A stretch of 64,000 nt of DNA from Aphodosoma sp045631465 (GCA_045631465.1 JAZQUV010000012.1:1-64000), one strand, 5' to 3'. Shown: positions 9,847 through 18,675, counted from the stretch's first letter. Numbers and translations are program-made. Notes: generated by a model not told the origin, from the letters alone.

Positions 9847-9907
9847 AGACAAATTTGTGATAGTTGCAAGTATTTTGATTTAATTTTGTGATTTTAGATA
9901 TTTTTTG

Positions 9908-9915
9908 TAACTTTG
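9908..9915 (+). promoter_or_regulatory. -7 promoter element of the sugar transporter
   Basis: TAACTTTG followed by C, 37 bp upstream of the transporter start. Confidence 0.6.
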
Positions 9916-9951
9916 CGCATTAAAAATAAATTAGGTAAATAGTGTTAAGAT

Positions 9952-11268
9952 ATGAAAACTAAACCAAGATTAAGTTTCGGACAGATCCTATCAATGAGTA
10001 TGGGATTTTTGGGTATTCAAATGGGTTTTGCGTTACAAAATGCTAATGCGAGTCGTATATTGCAGACATACGGTGCTGATGTTGAGCATCTTTCGTGGTT
10101 TTGGATTGTGGCTCCACTGACAGGTATGATTGTGCAACCGATTATCGGGCATTACAGCGACCAGACTTGGTGTAGATTGGGTCGTCGTCGTCCTTACTTC
10201 TTGGTGGGTGCAATTTTGACAGCTATTGCGCTTATTTTGATGCCAAATGCTGGTGTGTTTTCGGCATTTTTGCCAGCTGTGTTTATCGGTGCAGGCTTTT
10301 TGATGGTGATGGACGCAAGTATCAACGTGACGATGGAGCCATTTCGTGCGTTGGTGGCAGATATGTTGCCAGATGAGCAATCGACAGTAGGATTCTCGGT
10401 GCAAACATTCTTGATTGGTGTAGGCGCCGTGATAGGTTCGTGGTTGCCATACGTGATGTTGAATTGGTTTGGTTTGGGTGATGCAACATCGGCTTCGGGA
10501 GTGCCATTGAACTTGGTGTACTCGTTCTATGTAGGAGCTGCGGTGTTGATTATCACAATATTGTGGACAGTGACACATACAAAAGAATATTCGCCAAAAG
10601 AGTTGGCTGAATTTGAGTCGAAAGAAGCGGTAGAGGAGAAAGCTAAATTCACAGATATGTTCCGTGACTTTGTGAATATGCCAAAAACAATGTTGCAACT
10701 CGGTGTGGTTCAGTTCTTCTCGTGGATTGCATTGTTCGGTATGTGGGTATATACTACGCCAGCAGTGGCACAGCATATTTATGGCACGTCGGATGCGTTG
10801 TCGCCACTTTATCAACAAGCAGGCGACTGGGTGGGTGTGATATTCGGTGTATATAACTTTGTGGCAATGTTGTTTGCTTTGTGCTTGATACCGATTTCGA
10901 AGAAATTAGGTCGTAAGACAACACACGCAATTGCTTTGGTGATAGGTGGTTTGAGTTTGATTTCGATGTATTTCATCACTAACGACCAGATGTTGATATT
11001 GCCAATGATAGGTATCGGTATTGCTTGGGCATCGATACTCGCTATGCCATATGCGATATTGGCGCCAGCATTGCCAGCAGGCAAAACAGGTGTATATATG
11101 GGTATATTCAATTTCTTTATCACAATACCACAGATTATCAACGCATTGTTCAGCGGTTTGGTGTTGAAACACGTGTTTGGACTAGAGGCAATTTGGATGA
11201 TGGTGTTGTCGGGTGCATTCTTGTTGATAGGTGCGGTGACAGTGATGTTTATAAAAGAGAAAAATTAA
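9952..11268 (+). CDS. MFS sugar transporter, SLC45/GPH-like
   Basis: This 438-residue protein has about 12 hydrophobic segments and the loop 2-3 motif GHYSDQTWCRLGRRRPYF, which matches sucrose/maltose-type sugar:cation symporters of the SLC45/GPH group. It starts MKTKPRLSFGQILSMSMGF, typical of this group. It would import an oligosaccharide across the inner membrane, and the GH13 gene 70 bp downstream suggests maltose or maltodextrin, which is an inference from context. No periplasmic binding protein or SusC/D pair is present. Confidence 0.82.
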   Translation: MKTKPRLSFGQILSMSMGFLGIQMGFALQNANASRILQTYGADVEHLSWFWIVAPLTGMIVQPIIGHYSDQTWCRLGRRRPYFLVGAILTAIALILMPNAGVFSAFLPAVFIGAGFLMVMDASINVTMEPFRALVADMLPDEQSTVGFSVQTFLIGVGAVIGSWLPYVMLNWFGLGDATSASGVPLNLVYSFYVGAAVLIITILWTVTHTKEYSPKELAEFESKEAVEEKAKFTDMFRDFVNMPKTMLQLGVVQFFSWIALFGMWVYTTPAVAQHIYGTSDALSPLYQQAGDWVGVIFGVYNFVAMLFALCLIPISKKLGRKTTHAIALVIGGLSLISMYFITNDQMLILPMIGIGIAWASILAMPYAILAPALPAGKTGVYMGIFNFFITIPQIINALFSGLVLKHVFGLEAIWMMVLSGAFLLIGAVTVMFIKEKN

Positions 11269-11272
11269 TTTG

Positions 11273-11327
11273 AAAAGACATAATAACAGAAAAACATAAT
11301 TTTTTGTTATTATGTTCTTTTGTCTTA
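11273..11327. terminator. Long imperfect hairpin between transporter and GH13 gene
   Basis: AAGACATAATAAC and GTTATTATGT plus TGTCTT are inverted copies around an AT-rich loop. It belongs to the AAGACA repeat family and could attenuate read-through, but no clean T-run follows. Confidence 0.35.
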
Positions 11328-11338
11328 GCTATATATAA

Positions 11339-13216
11339 ATGAAAAAATTGTTTTTTTTAATATTGTGCATTGTGCATTGTGCATTGTGCATTGAAGTAAT
11401 GGCGACATTGCCAGTGCGTGATGGTAGATTGAAAAATATGAAGTTATACGAACGAGTAGAGCCTGCGTCGTGGTGGGCAGGGATGAATAATCCAGAATTG
11501 CAATTGATGTTTTATGGAGTTGGCGTGGGTAGATGTCAGGTGGGAGTGTTGAGCGATGTGTTGAAAATATCGCGAGTAGAGCGCACCGAAAATCCTAACT
11601 ATTTGTTCGTTTATCTCGATACAAAAGATGTTCCAGCAGGTGAGTATGAGATAGTTTTGCGAGGACCATTGAAGACAACGAGCGTGAAATATGAGTTGAA
11701 AGAGCGTCGTGAGGGATCGGCAGAGCGCGAGAGTTTTGGTTCGCAAGATGCAGTGTATCTGTTGATGCCAGACCGTTTTGCGAATGGTAACCCTGAGAAC
11801 GATAACGTGGAGGGATATATACAAAAGGTGGATAACACCAATCTACATCAACGTCAAGGCGGTGATATAGAGGGTATAATTCAGCACTTGGATTATATTG
11901 CCGACCTTGGAATGACAGCATTGTGGACTACACCATTGTTGGAAGATAACGACACTTTGTATTCATATCACCACTATGCGACAACTAATTTCTATAAAGT
12001 GGACCCACGATTGGGAACGAATGATGACTTTGTGAGATTGGTGGAAGAGTGTCATCGTCATGGATTGAAATACATTATGGACATAGTGCCAAACCACGTG
12101 AATCCACGCCATTGGTGGCATAATGATTTGCCAGATTCGAGTTGGTACAATCAATGGCCAGAGTTTACACGCACAAACTACAAAATAGTAGTGGCAACAG
12201 ACCCACATGCGTCGAAAGCCGACAAAGCTCAATTGCAGAAAGGGTGGTTTGATGTGAATATGGCAGACTTGAATTACAATAACCGACTATTGTTTGATTA
12301 TGTGCTTCAGTCGTATATCTATTGGGCGGAATTGACCGGATTGGATGGATTCCGAGTTGATACATATCCGTATAACGACTTGAATAAAGCATCGGAATTG
12401 ATGGCAGGGATTCGTCGTGAATATCCAAATATGAATCTTGTGGGCGAATGTTGGGTGAAGTCGATACCAGAGATGGCATATTTCCAAACAGGCAATAATA
12501 ATCGTGATGGTTTTGATTCGCAATTGCCTTCGATTATGGATTTTATATTGAAAGACTGGTTGGAGATGGCATTCGTAGAAGGCGAGGCGTGGGATAAAGG
12601 GATGATACGATTCTATAATCATTTTGCGCAAGACTTTGCGTTGCCAAATCCTGATTTGGTGATGAATATGCTTGATAATCATGATATGGCGCGATATTCG
12701 AATGCCGTGAAAGATGATGTTAAGCTCATCAAGATGGGTATGGCAATGTTGGCAACAGTGCGTGGTTATCCACAATATTACTATGGCGACGAGATATTGA
12801 TTGAGGGAAAAGGAGGGTCGTATGAAGATGCGCGTCATTGTTTTCCAGGAGGTTGGGCGCATCATGAGAAAAATGCTTTTGACCCAAAACAACGCACAAA
12901 AGAGCAAAAAGAGGTTTATAACTATCTTCGCTCGATACTTCAATTCCGCAAAACATCAGAGGCGTTGTGTTATGGAAAGATGACACACTTCTTGCCCGAT
13001 GATGGAGTGTATTGCTTCTTTCGCTATACAGATAATCAGAAAGTTATGGTAGTGGTGAATAGTAATGAAAAAGCTAAAAAATTGAATCTTGAGCGTTTTA
13101 ACGAAATGGATATTGTAGGACATCAAGTTCGAAATGTAGCAACAGGTAGAATGGTGAACTTGAAAGAAACGCATAAATTTGAGGGGAAGACAGTTACGAT
13201 ACTTGAGATTAGATAG
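11339..13216 (+). CDS. Glycoside hydrolase family 13 (neopullulanase/cyclomaltodextrinase-like)
   Basis: This exported GH13 enzyme of 625 residues would cut alpha-1,4-glucans in the periplasm. After the signal there is a beta-sandwich domain (about 25-120) and the catalytic barrel with region I DIVPNH (248-253), nucleophile D341 (GFRVD), acid/base E370 (LVGEC) and D449 (LDNHD). It resembles SusA-type enzymes. Residues 9-19 of the signal peptide (LCIVHCALCIE) are encoded by a TGTGCAT heptamer array, so the hydrophobic core is repeat-derived. It follows the SLC45-like transporter on the same strand and a terminator comes after it. Confidence 0.88.
   Translation: MKKLFFLILCIVHCALCIEVMATLPVRDGRLKNMKLYERVEPASWWAGMNNPELQLMFYGVGVGRCQVGVLSDVLKISRVERTENPNYLFVYLDTKDVPAGEYEIVLRGPLKTTSVKYELKERREGSAERESFGSQDAVYLLMPDRFANGNPENDNVEGYIQKVDNTNLHQRQGGDIEGIIQHLDYIADLGMTALWTTPLLEDNDTLYSYHHYATTNFYKVDPRLGTNDDFVRLVEECHRHGLKYIMDIVPNHVNPRHWWHNDLPDSSWYNQWPEFTRTNYKIVVATDPHASKADKAQLQKGWFDVNMADLNYNNRLLFDYVLQSYIYWAELTGLDGFRVDTYPYNDLNKASELMAGIRREYPNMNLVGECWVKSIPEMAYFQTGNNNRDGFDSQLPSIMDFILKDWLEMAFVEGEAWDKGMIRFYNHFAQDFALPNPDLVMNMLDNHDMARYSNAVKDDVKLIKMGMAMLATVRGYPQYYYGDEILIEGKGGSYEDARHCFPGGWAHHEKNAFDPKQRTKEQKEVYNYLRSILQFRKTSEALCYGKMTHFLPDDGVYCFFRYTDNQKVMVVVNSNEKAKKLNLERFNEMDIVGHQVRNVATGRMVNLKETHKFEGKTVTILEIR
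11363..11394. repeat. Heptamer array TGTGCAT x4 in a signal peptide
   Basis: Four units of TGTGCAT encode the core of the GH13 signal peptide. Confidence 0.9.
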
Positions 13217-13253
13217 ATGTGATGTAGGTAATTTACCTTAGACAATAGATTTG

Positions 13254-13297
13254 AAAGAGAGGGATAGACTGAAAAGTTTATCACTCTTTTTTTTGTT
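13254..13297 (+). terminator. Terminator after the GH13 gene
   Basis: AAAGAG and GATA pair with TATC and CTCTTT across a small internal bulge, followed by eight T. Confidence 0.55.
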
Positions 13298-13325
13298 TTT
13301 GTTTGGTGTTTCTGAAAATAATTAT

Positions 13326-13333
13326 TACCTTTG
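13326..13333 (+). promoter_or_regulatory. -7 promoter element
   Basis: TACCTTTG followed by CAC, 62 bp upstream of the small T9SS cargo gene at 13395. Confidence 0.6.
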
Positions 13334-13394
13334 CACAGTTGATGTGATGTGTATGTGTTTTTTACTGAAATAATTATAAAAAAGGAGGTATAAT

Positions 13395-13883
13395 ATGAAA
13401 AAAGTATTACTATTGTTGTCTTTTGTAGTTTTAGGTTTTGGTAGTTTATGTGCTGATATGTCGTTGGTGGTGAAACCTTTGTCGGGTGCTCAATCGGTAA
13501 CGGCTCTTACTAAAGTGGGTAAGGTGGTTTATAGTGGCGATTATTTGATTGTATATGATAATGATGGTAGCGTTGTTTATCGTACACCATTTAGTGAAGT
13601 GCAACACGTACGCTATTCTGATGAAGTTGGACCAGAGGACCCAGTAGAAGTTGAGATGGTTGATGAATCTATGTCGGTAGTGGCGTATCCTAATCCGACT
13701 TCCGATGTATTGTATGTTGATAATGCCGATGGTGATTGTGTTAGACTATATTCGGTAGAAGGTCGTTTGTTGGAAATCGTTGAATTAAACGATGGCAATG
13801 CGTCTATTGATATGTCGGACTATTCGGTTGGTACTTATGTTCTTGTTTCAGGCAATAGAGTTTTTAATGTTATCAAACGATAA
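13395..13883 (+). CDS. Small T9SS cargo protein
   Basis: The protein has 162 residues. A signal peptide (MKKVLLLLSFVVLGFG to about residue 20) is followed by only about 65 residues of body, then a complete sorting domain starting at YPNPTSDVLYVD, with VRLYSVEGRLL and GTYVLVSG, and ending VIKR. It should cross the outer membrane by T9SS and be anchored or released. The body has no recognised fold. A purine-rich AAAGGAGG sequence lies about 10 bp before the start, an uncommon Shine-Dalgarno-like site in this window. Confidence 0.75.
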   Translation: MKKVLLLLSFVVLGFGSLCADMSLVVKPLSGAQSVTALTKVGKVVYSGDYLIVYDNDGSVVYRTPFSEVQHVRYSDEVGPEDPVEVEMVDESMSVVAYPNPTSDVLYVDNADGDCVRLYSVEGRLLEIVELNDGNASIDMSDYSVGTYVLVSGNRVFNVIKR

Positions 13884-13945
13884 ATACGATATTGTCTAAG
13901 GTTTTTTGATTGAATGAATTATAAATAATTAAAATGTATGATATT

Positions 13946-14989
13946 ATGAAAAAGCTCTTTTTATTACTGGCTATTGCTACATTTAGTTTGTTGACAATGG
14001 CGCAGACTAATCAAATTGTATGGAATAATGGCCAATTGCTTTATGGTACACCTATAGAGACAATCGATAGTTTGACTTATGGTGAAATGAATGAGATTGA
14101 TACATTTCATTTGATTTTGCCACGTACAATTGTAAAAGTAGTCTATGATACTGTTTATGTGCATGATACAATCTATACTGAGAATGTTGATGACCCAAAT
14201 AACCCAAATAATCCTTCTGTAGAGTATCCAGATGGAGCTATAGCAGGATTGTTCTCAATATCAGCAGAAAAGCAAGTTTGTTTTTCACAAGGCAATCTAA
14301 AGTATCAAGTTTCTACTAATACGTGGAGTTTTGCAGATGAGCAATATGATATGGTATATAAAGTGAATGGTAAAATTGATAGTGTTTATGATGTAGTAGA
14401 TCTTTTTGGTTGGGCAACATCGGGTTATGGTGATTTTTCTCCTGCGCTTACAAGTACCAATCCACAACACTATCCTTTGAAATTCGAAGCAAAAGATATT
14501 GTGGGTACTAATTATGATTGGGGGTATAATGCTATTTCAAATGGAGGCAATCAATCTGGTTTGTGGCGTGTGCTTTCGGCTGATGAATGGAATTATTTGT
14601 TTAATGGTCGTGAAAATGCAGCTAATTTGTATGCTCAGGCTATGATAGATTCTATAGAAGGTATGATTTTATTGCCAGACGGATGTAATTTGCCTAGTGA
14701 TATTGCTTTTACAACTACAATTCTTGGTTGGGAAACAAACAAATACACCTTTGAAGAGTGGAAAAAATTAGAGGCTTTAGGTGCAGTCTTTTTGCCTGTG
14801 GCGGGTTATCGTAGTGGCGAGTCAGTAGCAAATATAGGTTTTATTGCTTATTATTGGACTGGTTCGTGTGATGGTGGTGATTATGCTCATTATTATGTAT
14901 TTAAGGAAAAAGAGCAGTATCCTGCAAAGAACGGACGTTCTCGTTGGTTCGGTCATTCAGTTCGTCTTGTTCATGTGATGTCTGAATAA
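13946..14989 (+). CDS. Secreted FISUMP-like protein
   Basis: From the ATG at 13946 the protein starts MKKLFLLLAIATFSLLTMAQ, a signal peptide. Next comes a module (VWNNGQL, DTFHLILPR, DTVYVHDTIY) shared with the next gene, then a Pro/Asn linker (DDPNNPNNPS), then a domain with FSQGNLKYQ, LFGWATSGYG, WRVLSADEWNYLFNGR and a final HSVRLV. That domain resembles the Fibrobacter succinogenes major paralogous family seen in Bacteroidales surface proteins. Substrate and partner are unknown. It has no clear T9SS sorting domain. Confidence 0.65.
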   Translation: MKKLFLLLAIATFSLLTMAQTNQIVWNNGQLLYGTPIETIDSLTYGEMNEIDTFHLILPRTIVKVVYDTVYVHDTIYTENVDDPNNPNNPSVEYPDGAIAGLFSISAEKQVCFSQGNLKYQVSTNTWSFADEQYDMVYKVNGKIDSVYDVVDLFGWATSGYGDFSPALTSTNPQHYPLKFEAKDIVGTNYDWGYNAISNGGNQSGLWRVLSADEWNYLFNGRENAANLYAQAMIDSIEGMILLPDGCNLPSDIAFTTTILGWETNKYTFEEWKKLEALGAVFLPVAGYRSGESVANIGFIAYYWTGSCDGGDYAHYYVFKEKEQYPAKNGRSRWFGHSVRLVHVMSE

Positions 14990-15060
14990 GCAAAATAGTT
15001 GTTTTATATTGATGTTTTTTTTTGATGTACAAATATTGTTAACTTAAAAAGTAGATAATT

Positions 15061-15906
15061 ATGAAAAAGATATTTGCAATAATTACTTTAGCGGTAATTA
15101 GTTTAGTTGGTTTAGCTCAGAATAATACGGTGGTGTGGGCTAATGGTGAGTTGATTCAAGATGCCGTTGCCGATAGTCTGTTTTTATACGAGAGCGAATG
15201 GGCCGATACAGTTCATCTGCTTATACCAAAAGTAGTTGTTAGAGAGGTGCATAAAACGGTGTATATACATGATACTGTTTATATTGAGTCTTCAGGAAGT
15301 TCGGATAATACCGAAACTTCGGGAATGGAAAATGGACATGAATGGGTAGATTTAGGATTGTCGGTGAAATGGGCAACATGCAACGTTGGTGCGATACAAC
15401 CAGAAGAATTTGGAGATTATTTTGCGTGGGGTGAGGTTGAGACAAAAGCAATATATTATTGGAGTACATATAAATATGGTTCAAATTGGGATGCTATGAC
15501 AAAATATAGCACCGATAGTTATTATGGTATCGTGGATAATAAAACAGTACTTGACCCAGAAGATGATGCAGCAACAATGAATTGGGGAGGTAATTGGCGT
15601 ATGCCAACCAAGGCAGAGCAAGATGAGTTGAAAAATAATTGCGAATGGGAATGGATCACACTAAATGGAGTAGGTGGATATAAAGTAATCGGACCTAATG
15701 GTAACTCAATTTTCTTGCCTGCTGCAGGTCGCATGGTCACAAGTAGTTTTGTTAGTGAGAGGTACGGTCACTATTGGTCAAGTTCGCTCGATACTGAGAC
15801 TAACAACGCAACGCTTGCTAGTCACATATTCTTTATTTCTTCTGATGTAGATAGTGGTAATGAATTTCGCACCACTGGACAGTCTGTTCGTCCGGTGTGT
15901 GAATAG
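15061..15906 (+). CDS. Secreted FISUMP-domain protein
   Basis: Signal peptide MKKIFAIITLAVISLVGLAQ, then the same N-terminal module as its upstream neighbour (VWANGEL, DTVHLLIPK, KTVYIHDTVYIE), a Ser/Thr-rich linker, then HEWVDLGLSVKWATCNVGA, FGDYFAWGE, NWRMPTKAEQDEL, FLPAAGRM and a final SVRPVCE. These blocks are the standard FISUMP pattern, probably a lectin-like fold. The two genes look like products of an old duplication of the N-terminal module with different C-terminal domains. A terminator follows. Confidence 0.72.
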   Translation: MKKIFAIITLAVISLVGLAQNNTVVWANGELIQDAVADSLFLYESEWADTVHLLIPKVVVREVHKTVYIHDTVYIESSGSSDNTETSGMENGHEWVDLGLSVKWATCNVGAIQPEEFGDYFAWGEVETKAIYYWSTYKYGSNWDAMTKYSTDSYYGIVDNKTVLDPEDDAATMNWGGNWRMPTKAEQDELKNNCEWEWITLNGVGGYKVIGPNGNSIFLPAAGRMVTSSFVSERYGHYWSSSLDTETNNATLASHIFFISSDVDSGNEFRTTGQSVRPVCE

Positions 15907-15960
15907 AATTTATGTGTAAGGATAGGTGGAGTATAGAAACTAAAAGATAATTTATGAATA

Positions 15961-16001
15961 AATCAGCAAGGTCGTTTTGAGACTTTGCTGATTCGTTTTT
16001 T
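15961..16001 (+). terminator. Terminator after FISUMP gene
   Basis: AATCAGCAAGGTC pairs with GACTTTGCTGATT (one G-T pair) around a GTTTTGA loop, then CGTTTTTT. Confidence 0.75.
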
Positions 16002-16046
16002 AGGGGGGGGCTTATTGTATTTTAAAGGGTGTTTTGTAAGTAGGGT

Positions 16047-16083
16047 GAAGGTTGCTTGAAGGTAGCTGTATAGTATATTTAAA
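16047..16083. repeat. Core of hairpin-core-hairpin element, degenerate copy
   Basis: GGTTGCTTGAAGGTAGCTG then TATAGTATATTTAAA, nearly identical to the core at 37757-37794 but without the flanking TACACACT hairpins. Confidence 0.7.
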
Positions 16084-16199
16084 GTGGGGAGGGGGTTATT
16101 GTATTTTTGTGATGTTTTTTTTGACCTATATTAGGAGATATATGAATTGAATTTTTTTGAAAAAAATATTATAAAAATTTTGTTTTTATGATTTTTTTG

Positions 16200-16207
16200 T
16201 ATATTTG
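16200..16207 (+). promoter_or_regulatory. -7 promoter element
   Basis: TATATTTG followed by TCG, upstream of the propeptide gene at 16350; the leader would be long (about 135 nt). Confidence 0.4.
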
Positions 16208-16349
16208 TCGCATGATTTTCAATACACCTTATTTTGATATGGTTTTAAGAAAACTGATTTTAATTAATTTATTGTTTAACACTAAAAAATAGCAAAGGAT
16301 TTTAATCATTTTAATTATTTTATAGTCTAATACTAAAAAAACAATTATT

Positions 16350-17039
16350 ATGAAAACAAAGAAAGTTTTATTGCTTCTGGTGATGCAAATATTAGTTGTG
16401 TTACCGCTTGTTGCTCAAGAGCTTTATACCGAATTAGAGCGCGAGATGTTTGGAGAACCAAGTGAGCTTTTTATTAATGATATTGTTGCGAAACCAATCA
16501 AAGCATCTACATTAAATGCAAGAGATGGCGACACTATCAATGATTATCAAGCAGAACGACAATTTATTGATGACTATTTGAAACAGATAAATCCTAATTT
16601 TTCGGCAGGGAATTTAAGAGTTATTGTTGCTATAACCCCAGAAGAAAATCTTAGATTTGAGGTTATTTATAAGCAAATTCCTGTAGATGGTTATTCATTA
16701 ACATTACATCCTCTTTCTGATACAACATATGTAATAATGGGAGCAAATTTATTTTCGAATGATATTGAAACTACACCAGTTTTGACAAAAGAGCAGGCTG
16801 CGGAAAAGTTGAAATTAAGCGATAATAGAATAAATGATTCGACTATATTATCAAATAGATTGATTATATTTAAGGATTTAAAAACAGAGCCTTATTTGTG
16901 TTACAAAATGGAAGTTTTAATTGATCCATTTGAACATTATTATTATTATGTTTCAGCTATAAATGGAGATATTATTTTTAATGAGATTTTATCTCGTAGC
17001 TTTACATCAGCAGTAGGTACGGCAGATTCAGAGATATAG
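16350..17039 (+). CDS. Thermolysin-type propeptide protein lacking a peptidase domain
   Basis: This 229-residue secreted protein has a signal peptide (to about residue 22, LVAQ) and regions that look like the FTP and PepSY parts of M4 peptidase propeptides (FEVIYKQIPVDGYSLTLH and DPFEHYYYYVSAINGDII). It stops at SAVGTADSEI, about where a mature peptidase would begin, so no HExxH motif exists. It may be a free inhibitor/chaperone or a truncated peptidase; the sequence alone does not decide. The downstream gene is a close paralogue, nearly identical over the first 90 residues. Confidence 0.6.
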   Translation: MKTKKVLLLLVMQILVVLPLVAQELYTELEREMFGEPSELFINDIVAKPIKASTLNARDGDTINDYQAERQFIDDYLKQINPNFSAGNLRVIVAITPEENLRFEVIYKQIPVDGYSLTLHPLSDTTYVIMGANLFSNDIETTPVLTKEQAAEKLKLSDNRINDSTILSNRLIIFKDLKTEPYLCYKMEVLIDPFEHYYYYVSAINGDIIFNEILSRSFTSAVGTADSEI

Positions 17040-17071
17040 TGCATAAAATAAACGCTTTTTACGATTTTTAG

Positions 17072-17079
17072 TATATTTG
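17072..17079 (+). promoter_or_regulatory. -7 promoter element
   Basis: TATATTTG, about 96 bp upstream of the second propeptide gene, which therefore may have its own promoter. Confidence 0.4.
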
Positions 17080-17174
17080 TAGTGTAGTTTTTAAGTGTTA
17101 TATTGAAAATTATTAAGCTTAAAAGTTTTACTTTCTCAATGATTCATTGTCTAATAATGAAAAAGTTATTTGCT

Positions 17175-17921
17175 ATGAAAACGAAGAAATTTTTATTACT
17201 TGTGGTGATGCAAATATTAGTTGTGTTACCGCTTGTTGCTCAAGAGCTTTATACCGAATTAGAGCGCGAGATGTTTGGAGAACCAAGTAAGCTTTTTATT
17301 AATGATATTGTTGCGAAACCAATCAAAGCATCTACATTAAATGCAAGAGATGGAGACTCCATTAATGATTATCAAGCAGAACGACAATTTATTGATGACT
17401 ATTTGAAACAGATAAATCCTAATTTTTCAACTGGGAAATTAACGGTTCGTATAGGTTTAACCCAGAAAAAAAATTTTTTATTTGAAGTTCTATATAGGGG
17501 GATTATAGTAGATAAACATAAAATTACGTTGCATCAGTTTACAGATACAGCGATGTTAATAACAGGGACAACTTTATTCAATAATGATATTAATGTTGAG
17601 CCTACATTAACTTTAGACCAAGCTGTTAAAAAACTTCAGTTACAAAATAATAAAATAACGGATGAATCTATTTTGTCAAATAAATTAGTTATTTATAAAG
17701 CTTTAGGTGGCGAACCATGTTTGTGTTATAAGTTAGAAGTTTTGATTGATCCATTTGAGCATTATTACTATTATGTTTCTGCTGTAAATGGAAATATTGT
17801 TTGGAGAAGTAAATTAACACGTGATTTTTCTTCAGAAACAGGTATAGCAAATTTATATAATTGGGGAACAAAAAATATATTTACATCGTATGATGATTCT
17901 ATAAATTCTTTTTTTATTTAA
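17175..17921 (+). CDS. Thermolysin-type propeptide paralogue, frameshifted before its sorting domain
   Basis: The N-terminal 90 residues nearly repeat those of the preceding gene at both DNA and protein level, then the two diverge (FEVLYRGIIVDKHKITLH here). The frame closes at 17919-17921 just after a run of seven T (17909-17915). With six T the frame would continue into a complete T9SS sorting domain ending at 18105. The ATG at 17175 gives the MKTKKFLLL signal; a TTG at 17103 only adds an implausible extension. It has no peptidase domain. Read as a slipped or phase-variable surface protein, or a recent pseudogene. Confidence 0.6.
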   Translation: MKTKKFLLLVVMQILVVLPLVAQELYTELEREMFGEPSKLFINDIVAKPIKASTLNARDGDSINDYQAERQFIDDYLKQINPNFSTGKLTVRIGLTQKKNFLFEVLYRGIIVDKHKITLHQFTDTAMLITGTTLFNNDINVEPTLTLDQAVKKLQLQNNKITDESILSNKLVIYKALGGEPCLCYKLEVLIDPFEHYYYYVSAVNGNIVWRSKLTRDFSSETGIANLYNWGTKNIFTSYDDSINSFFI

Positions 17922-18105
17922 TCAATACGCAAATATTCAGACATATGATTTAAACGCATCTGTATCAGGTTTAGTTCGTTCTGAAAAATATGATGATGCT
18001 CCAGAATTTATAGTATCAACAGATGGACTTGCGCCAGGCATATATTTCATGAGAATATGTAGAAATGATGAATTATTAAGTACTCAAAAATTAATTGTAA
18101 AATAG
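17905..18105 (+). pseudogene. T9SS sorting domain separated by a T-run frameshift
   Basis: In the +1 frame relative to the upstream gene about 65 codons are open to TAG at 18103-18105. They include QYANIQTYDLNASVSGL, then GLAPGIYFMRICRN and the end LIVK, the normal layout of a sorting domain. No start codon precedes it, so it is the detached end of the 17175 gene. Confidence 0.75.
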
Positions 18106-18129
18106 TTTAACCTTAAAAAATAGAATATT

Positions 18130-18579
18130 ATGAAAACTATAAATTTATTATTAAGTCTAATTGCACTAGGAATTATTTATTTGTCAAGTTGTGAAAATCC
18201 AGATACAATAACGATAGATAATGCTGAATTGTATGTAGAGGATATATATTTAAATAATCAGCTGGATAATATAATTAAATTAGAAGTTTTTAGAAATAAC
18301 GAATTATCTACATTTAATTTAACGCCTAATGATACTGTTTATTTTACTACAATTGAATATTATATGTACGAAGGCGAAAATTATTTCGTATTTCCGGGAC
18401 ATGTGGCATATGAAAATTATATAGGTTCTATTGATAGTATCAATGTGTTTTACAATGATAAAAAATATACATATATTAACAAACCTTATGAGTATGGTGA
18501 GTTAGAATATTTTTTTGCGAAATATATTTATACAATTGTCATTGACGAAGGAAAAAAGAATTATTTAGGTTGGGAATAA
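18130..18579 (+). CDS. Putative lipoprotein of unknown function
   Basis: The protein has 149 residues with a lipoprotein signal (LIALGIIYLSSC, cysteine 21) and a body rich in Asn, Tyr and Glu. No family is recognised. It lies 24 bp after the sorting-domain fragment and so probably belongs to the same transcript as the propeptide gene. AT content is higher than in the neighbouring enzymes. Confidence 0.6.
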   Translation: MKTINLLLSLIALGIIYLSSCENPDTITIDNAELYVEDIYLNNQLDNIIKLEVFRNNELSTFNLTPNDTVYFTTIEYYMYEGENYFVFPGHVAYENYIGSIDSINVFYNDKKYTYINKPYEYGELEYFFAKYIYTIVIDEGKKNYLGWE

Positions 18580-18628
18580 TATTATTAAATGTTTTTTATT
18601 TGTAATTGTGTATGTGAGATTTTTTTTG

Positions 18629-18636
18629 TATCTTTG
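18629..18636 (+). promoter_or_regulatory. -7 promoter element of the SusG-like gene
   Basis: TATCTTTG followed by C, about 70 bp upstream of the start. Just after it the 14-bp unit GTCTATGGTCGAAA is duplicated (18646-18675), that is two heptamer lengths. Confidence 0.7.
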
Positions 18637-18645
18637 CAAATTGGT

Positions 18646-18675
18646 AGTCTATGGTCGAAAGTCTATGGTCGAAAT
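18646..18675. repeat. Tandem 14-bp duplication in a leader
   Basis: Two copies of GTCTATGGTCGAAA in the untranslated leader of the SusG-like gene. Confidence 0.75.

Larger units (their letters stand above)
15907..16349. other. Intergenic region with terminator, repeat core and promoter (443 bp)
   Basis: From left to right it holds a terminator (15961-16001), a degenerate core of the hairpin-core-hairpin element (16047-16083), a promoter (16200-16207) and two imperfect copies of a TTTTAATTA...CTAAAAAA leader segment just before the next gene. Confidence 0.6.

Noticed and set aside
10033..10818. 261-codon minus-strand frame inside the sugar transporter gene
   Set aside because: A shadow frame rich in His, Cys and Gln with no signal, promoter or family; the plus-strand frame has clear transporter motifs.
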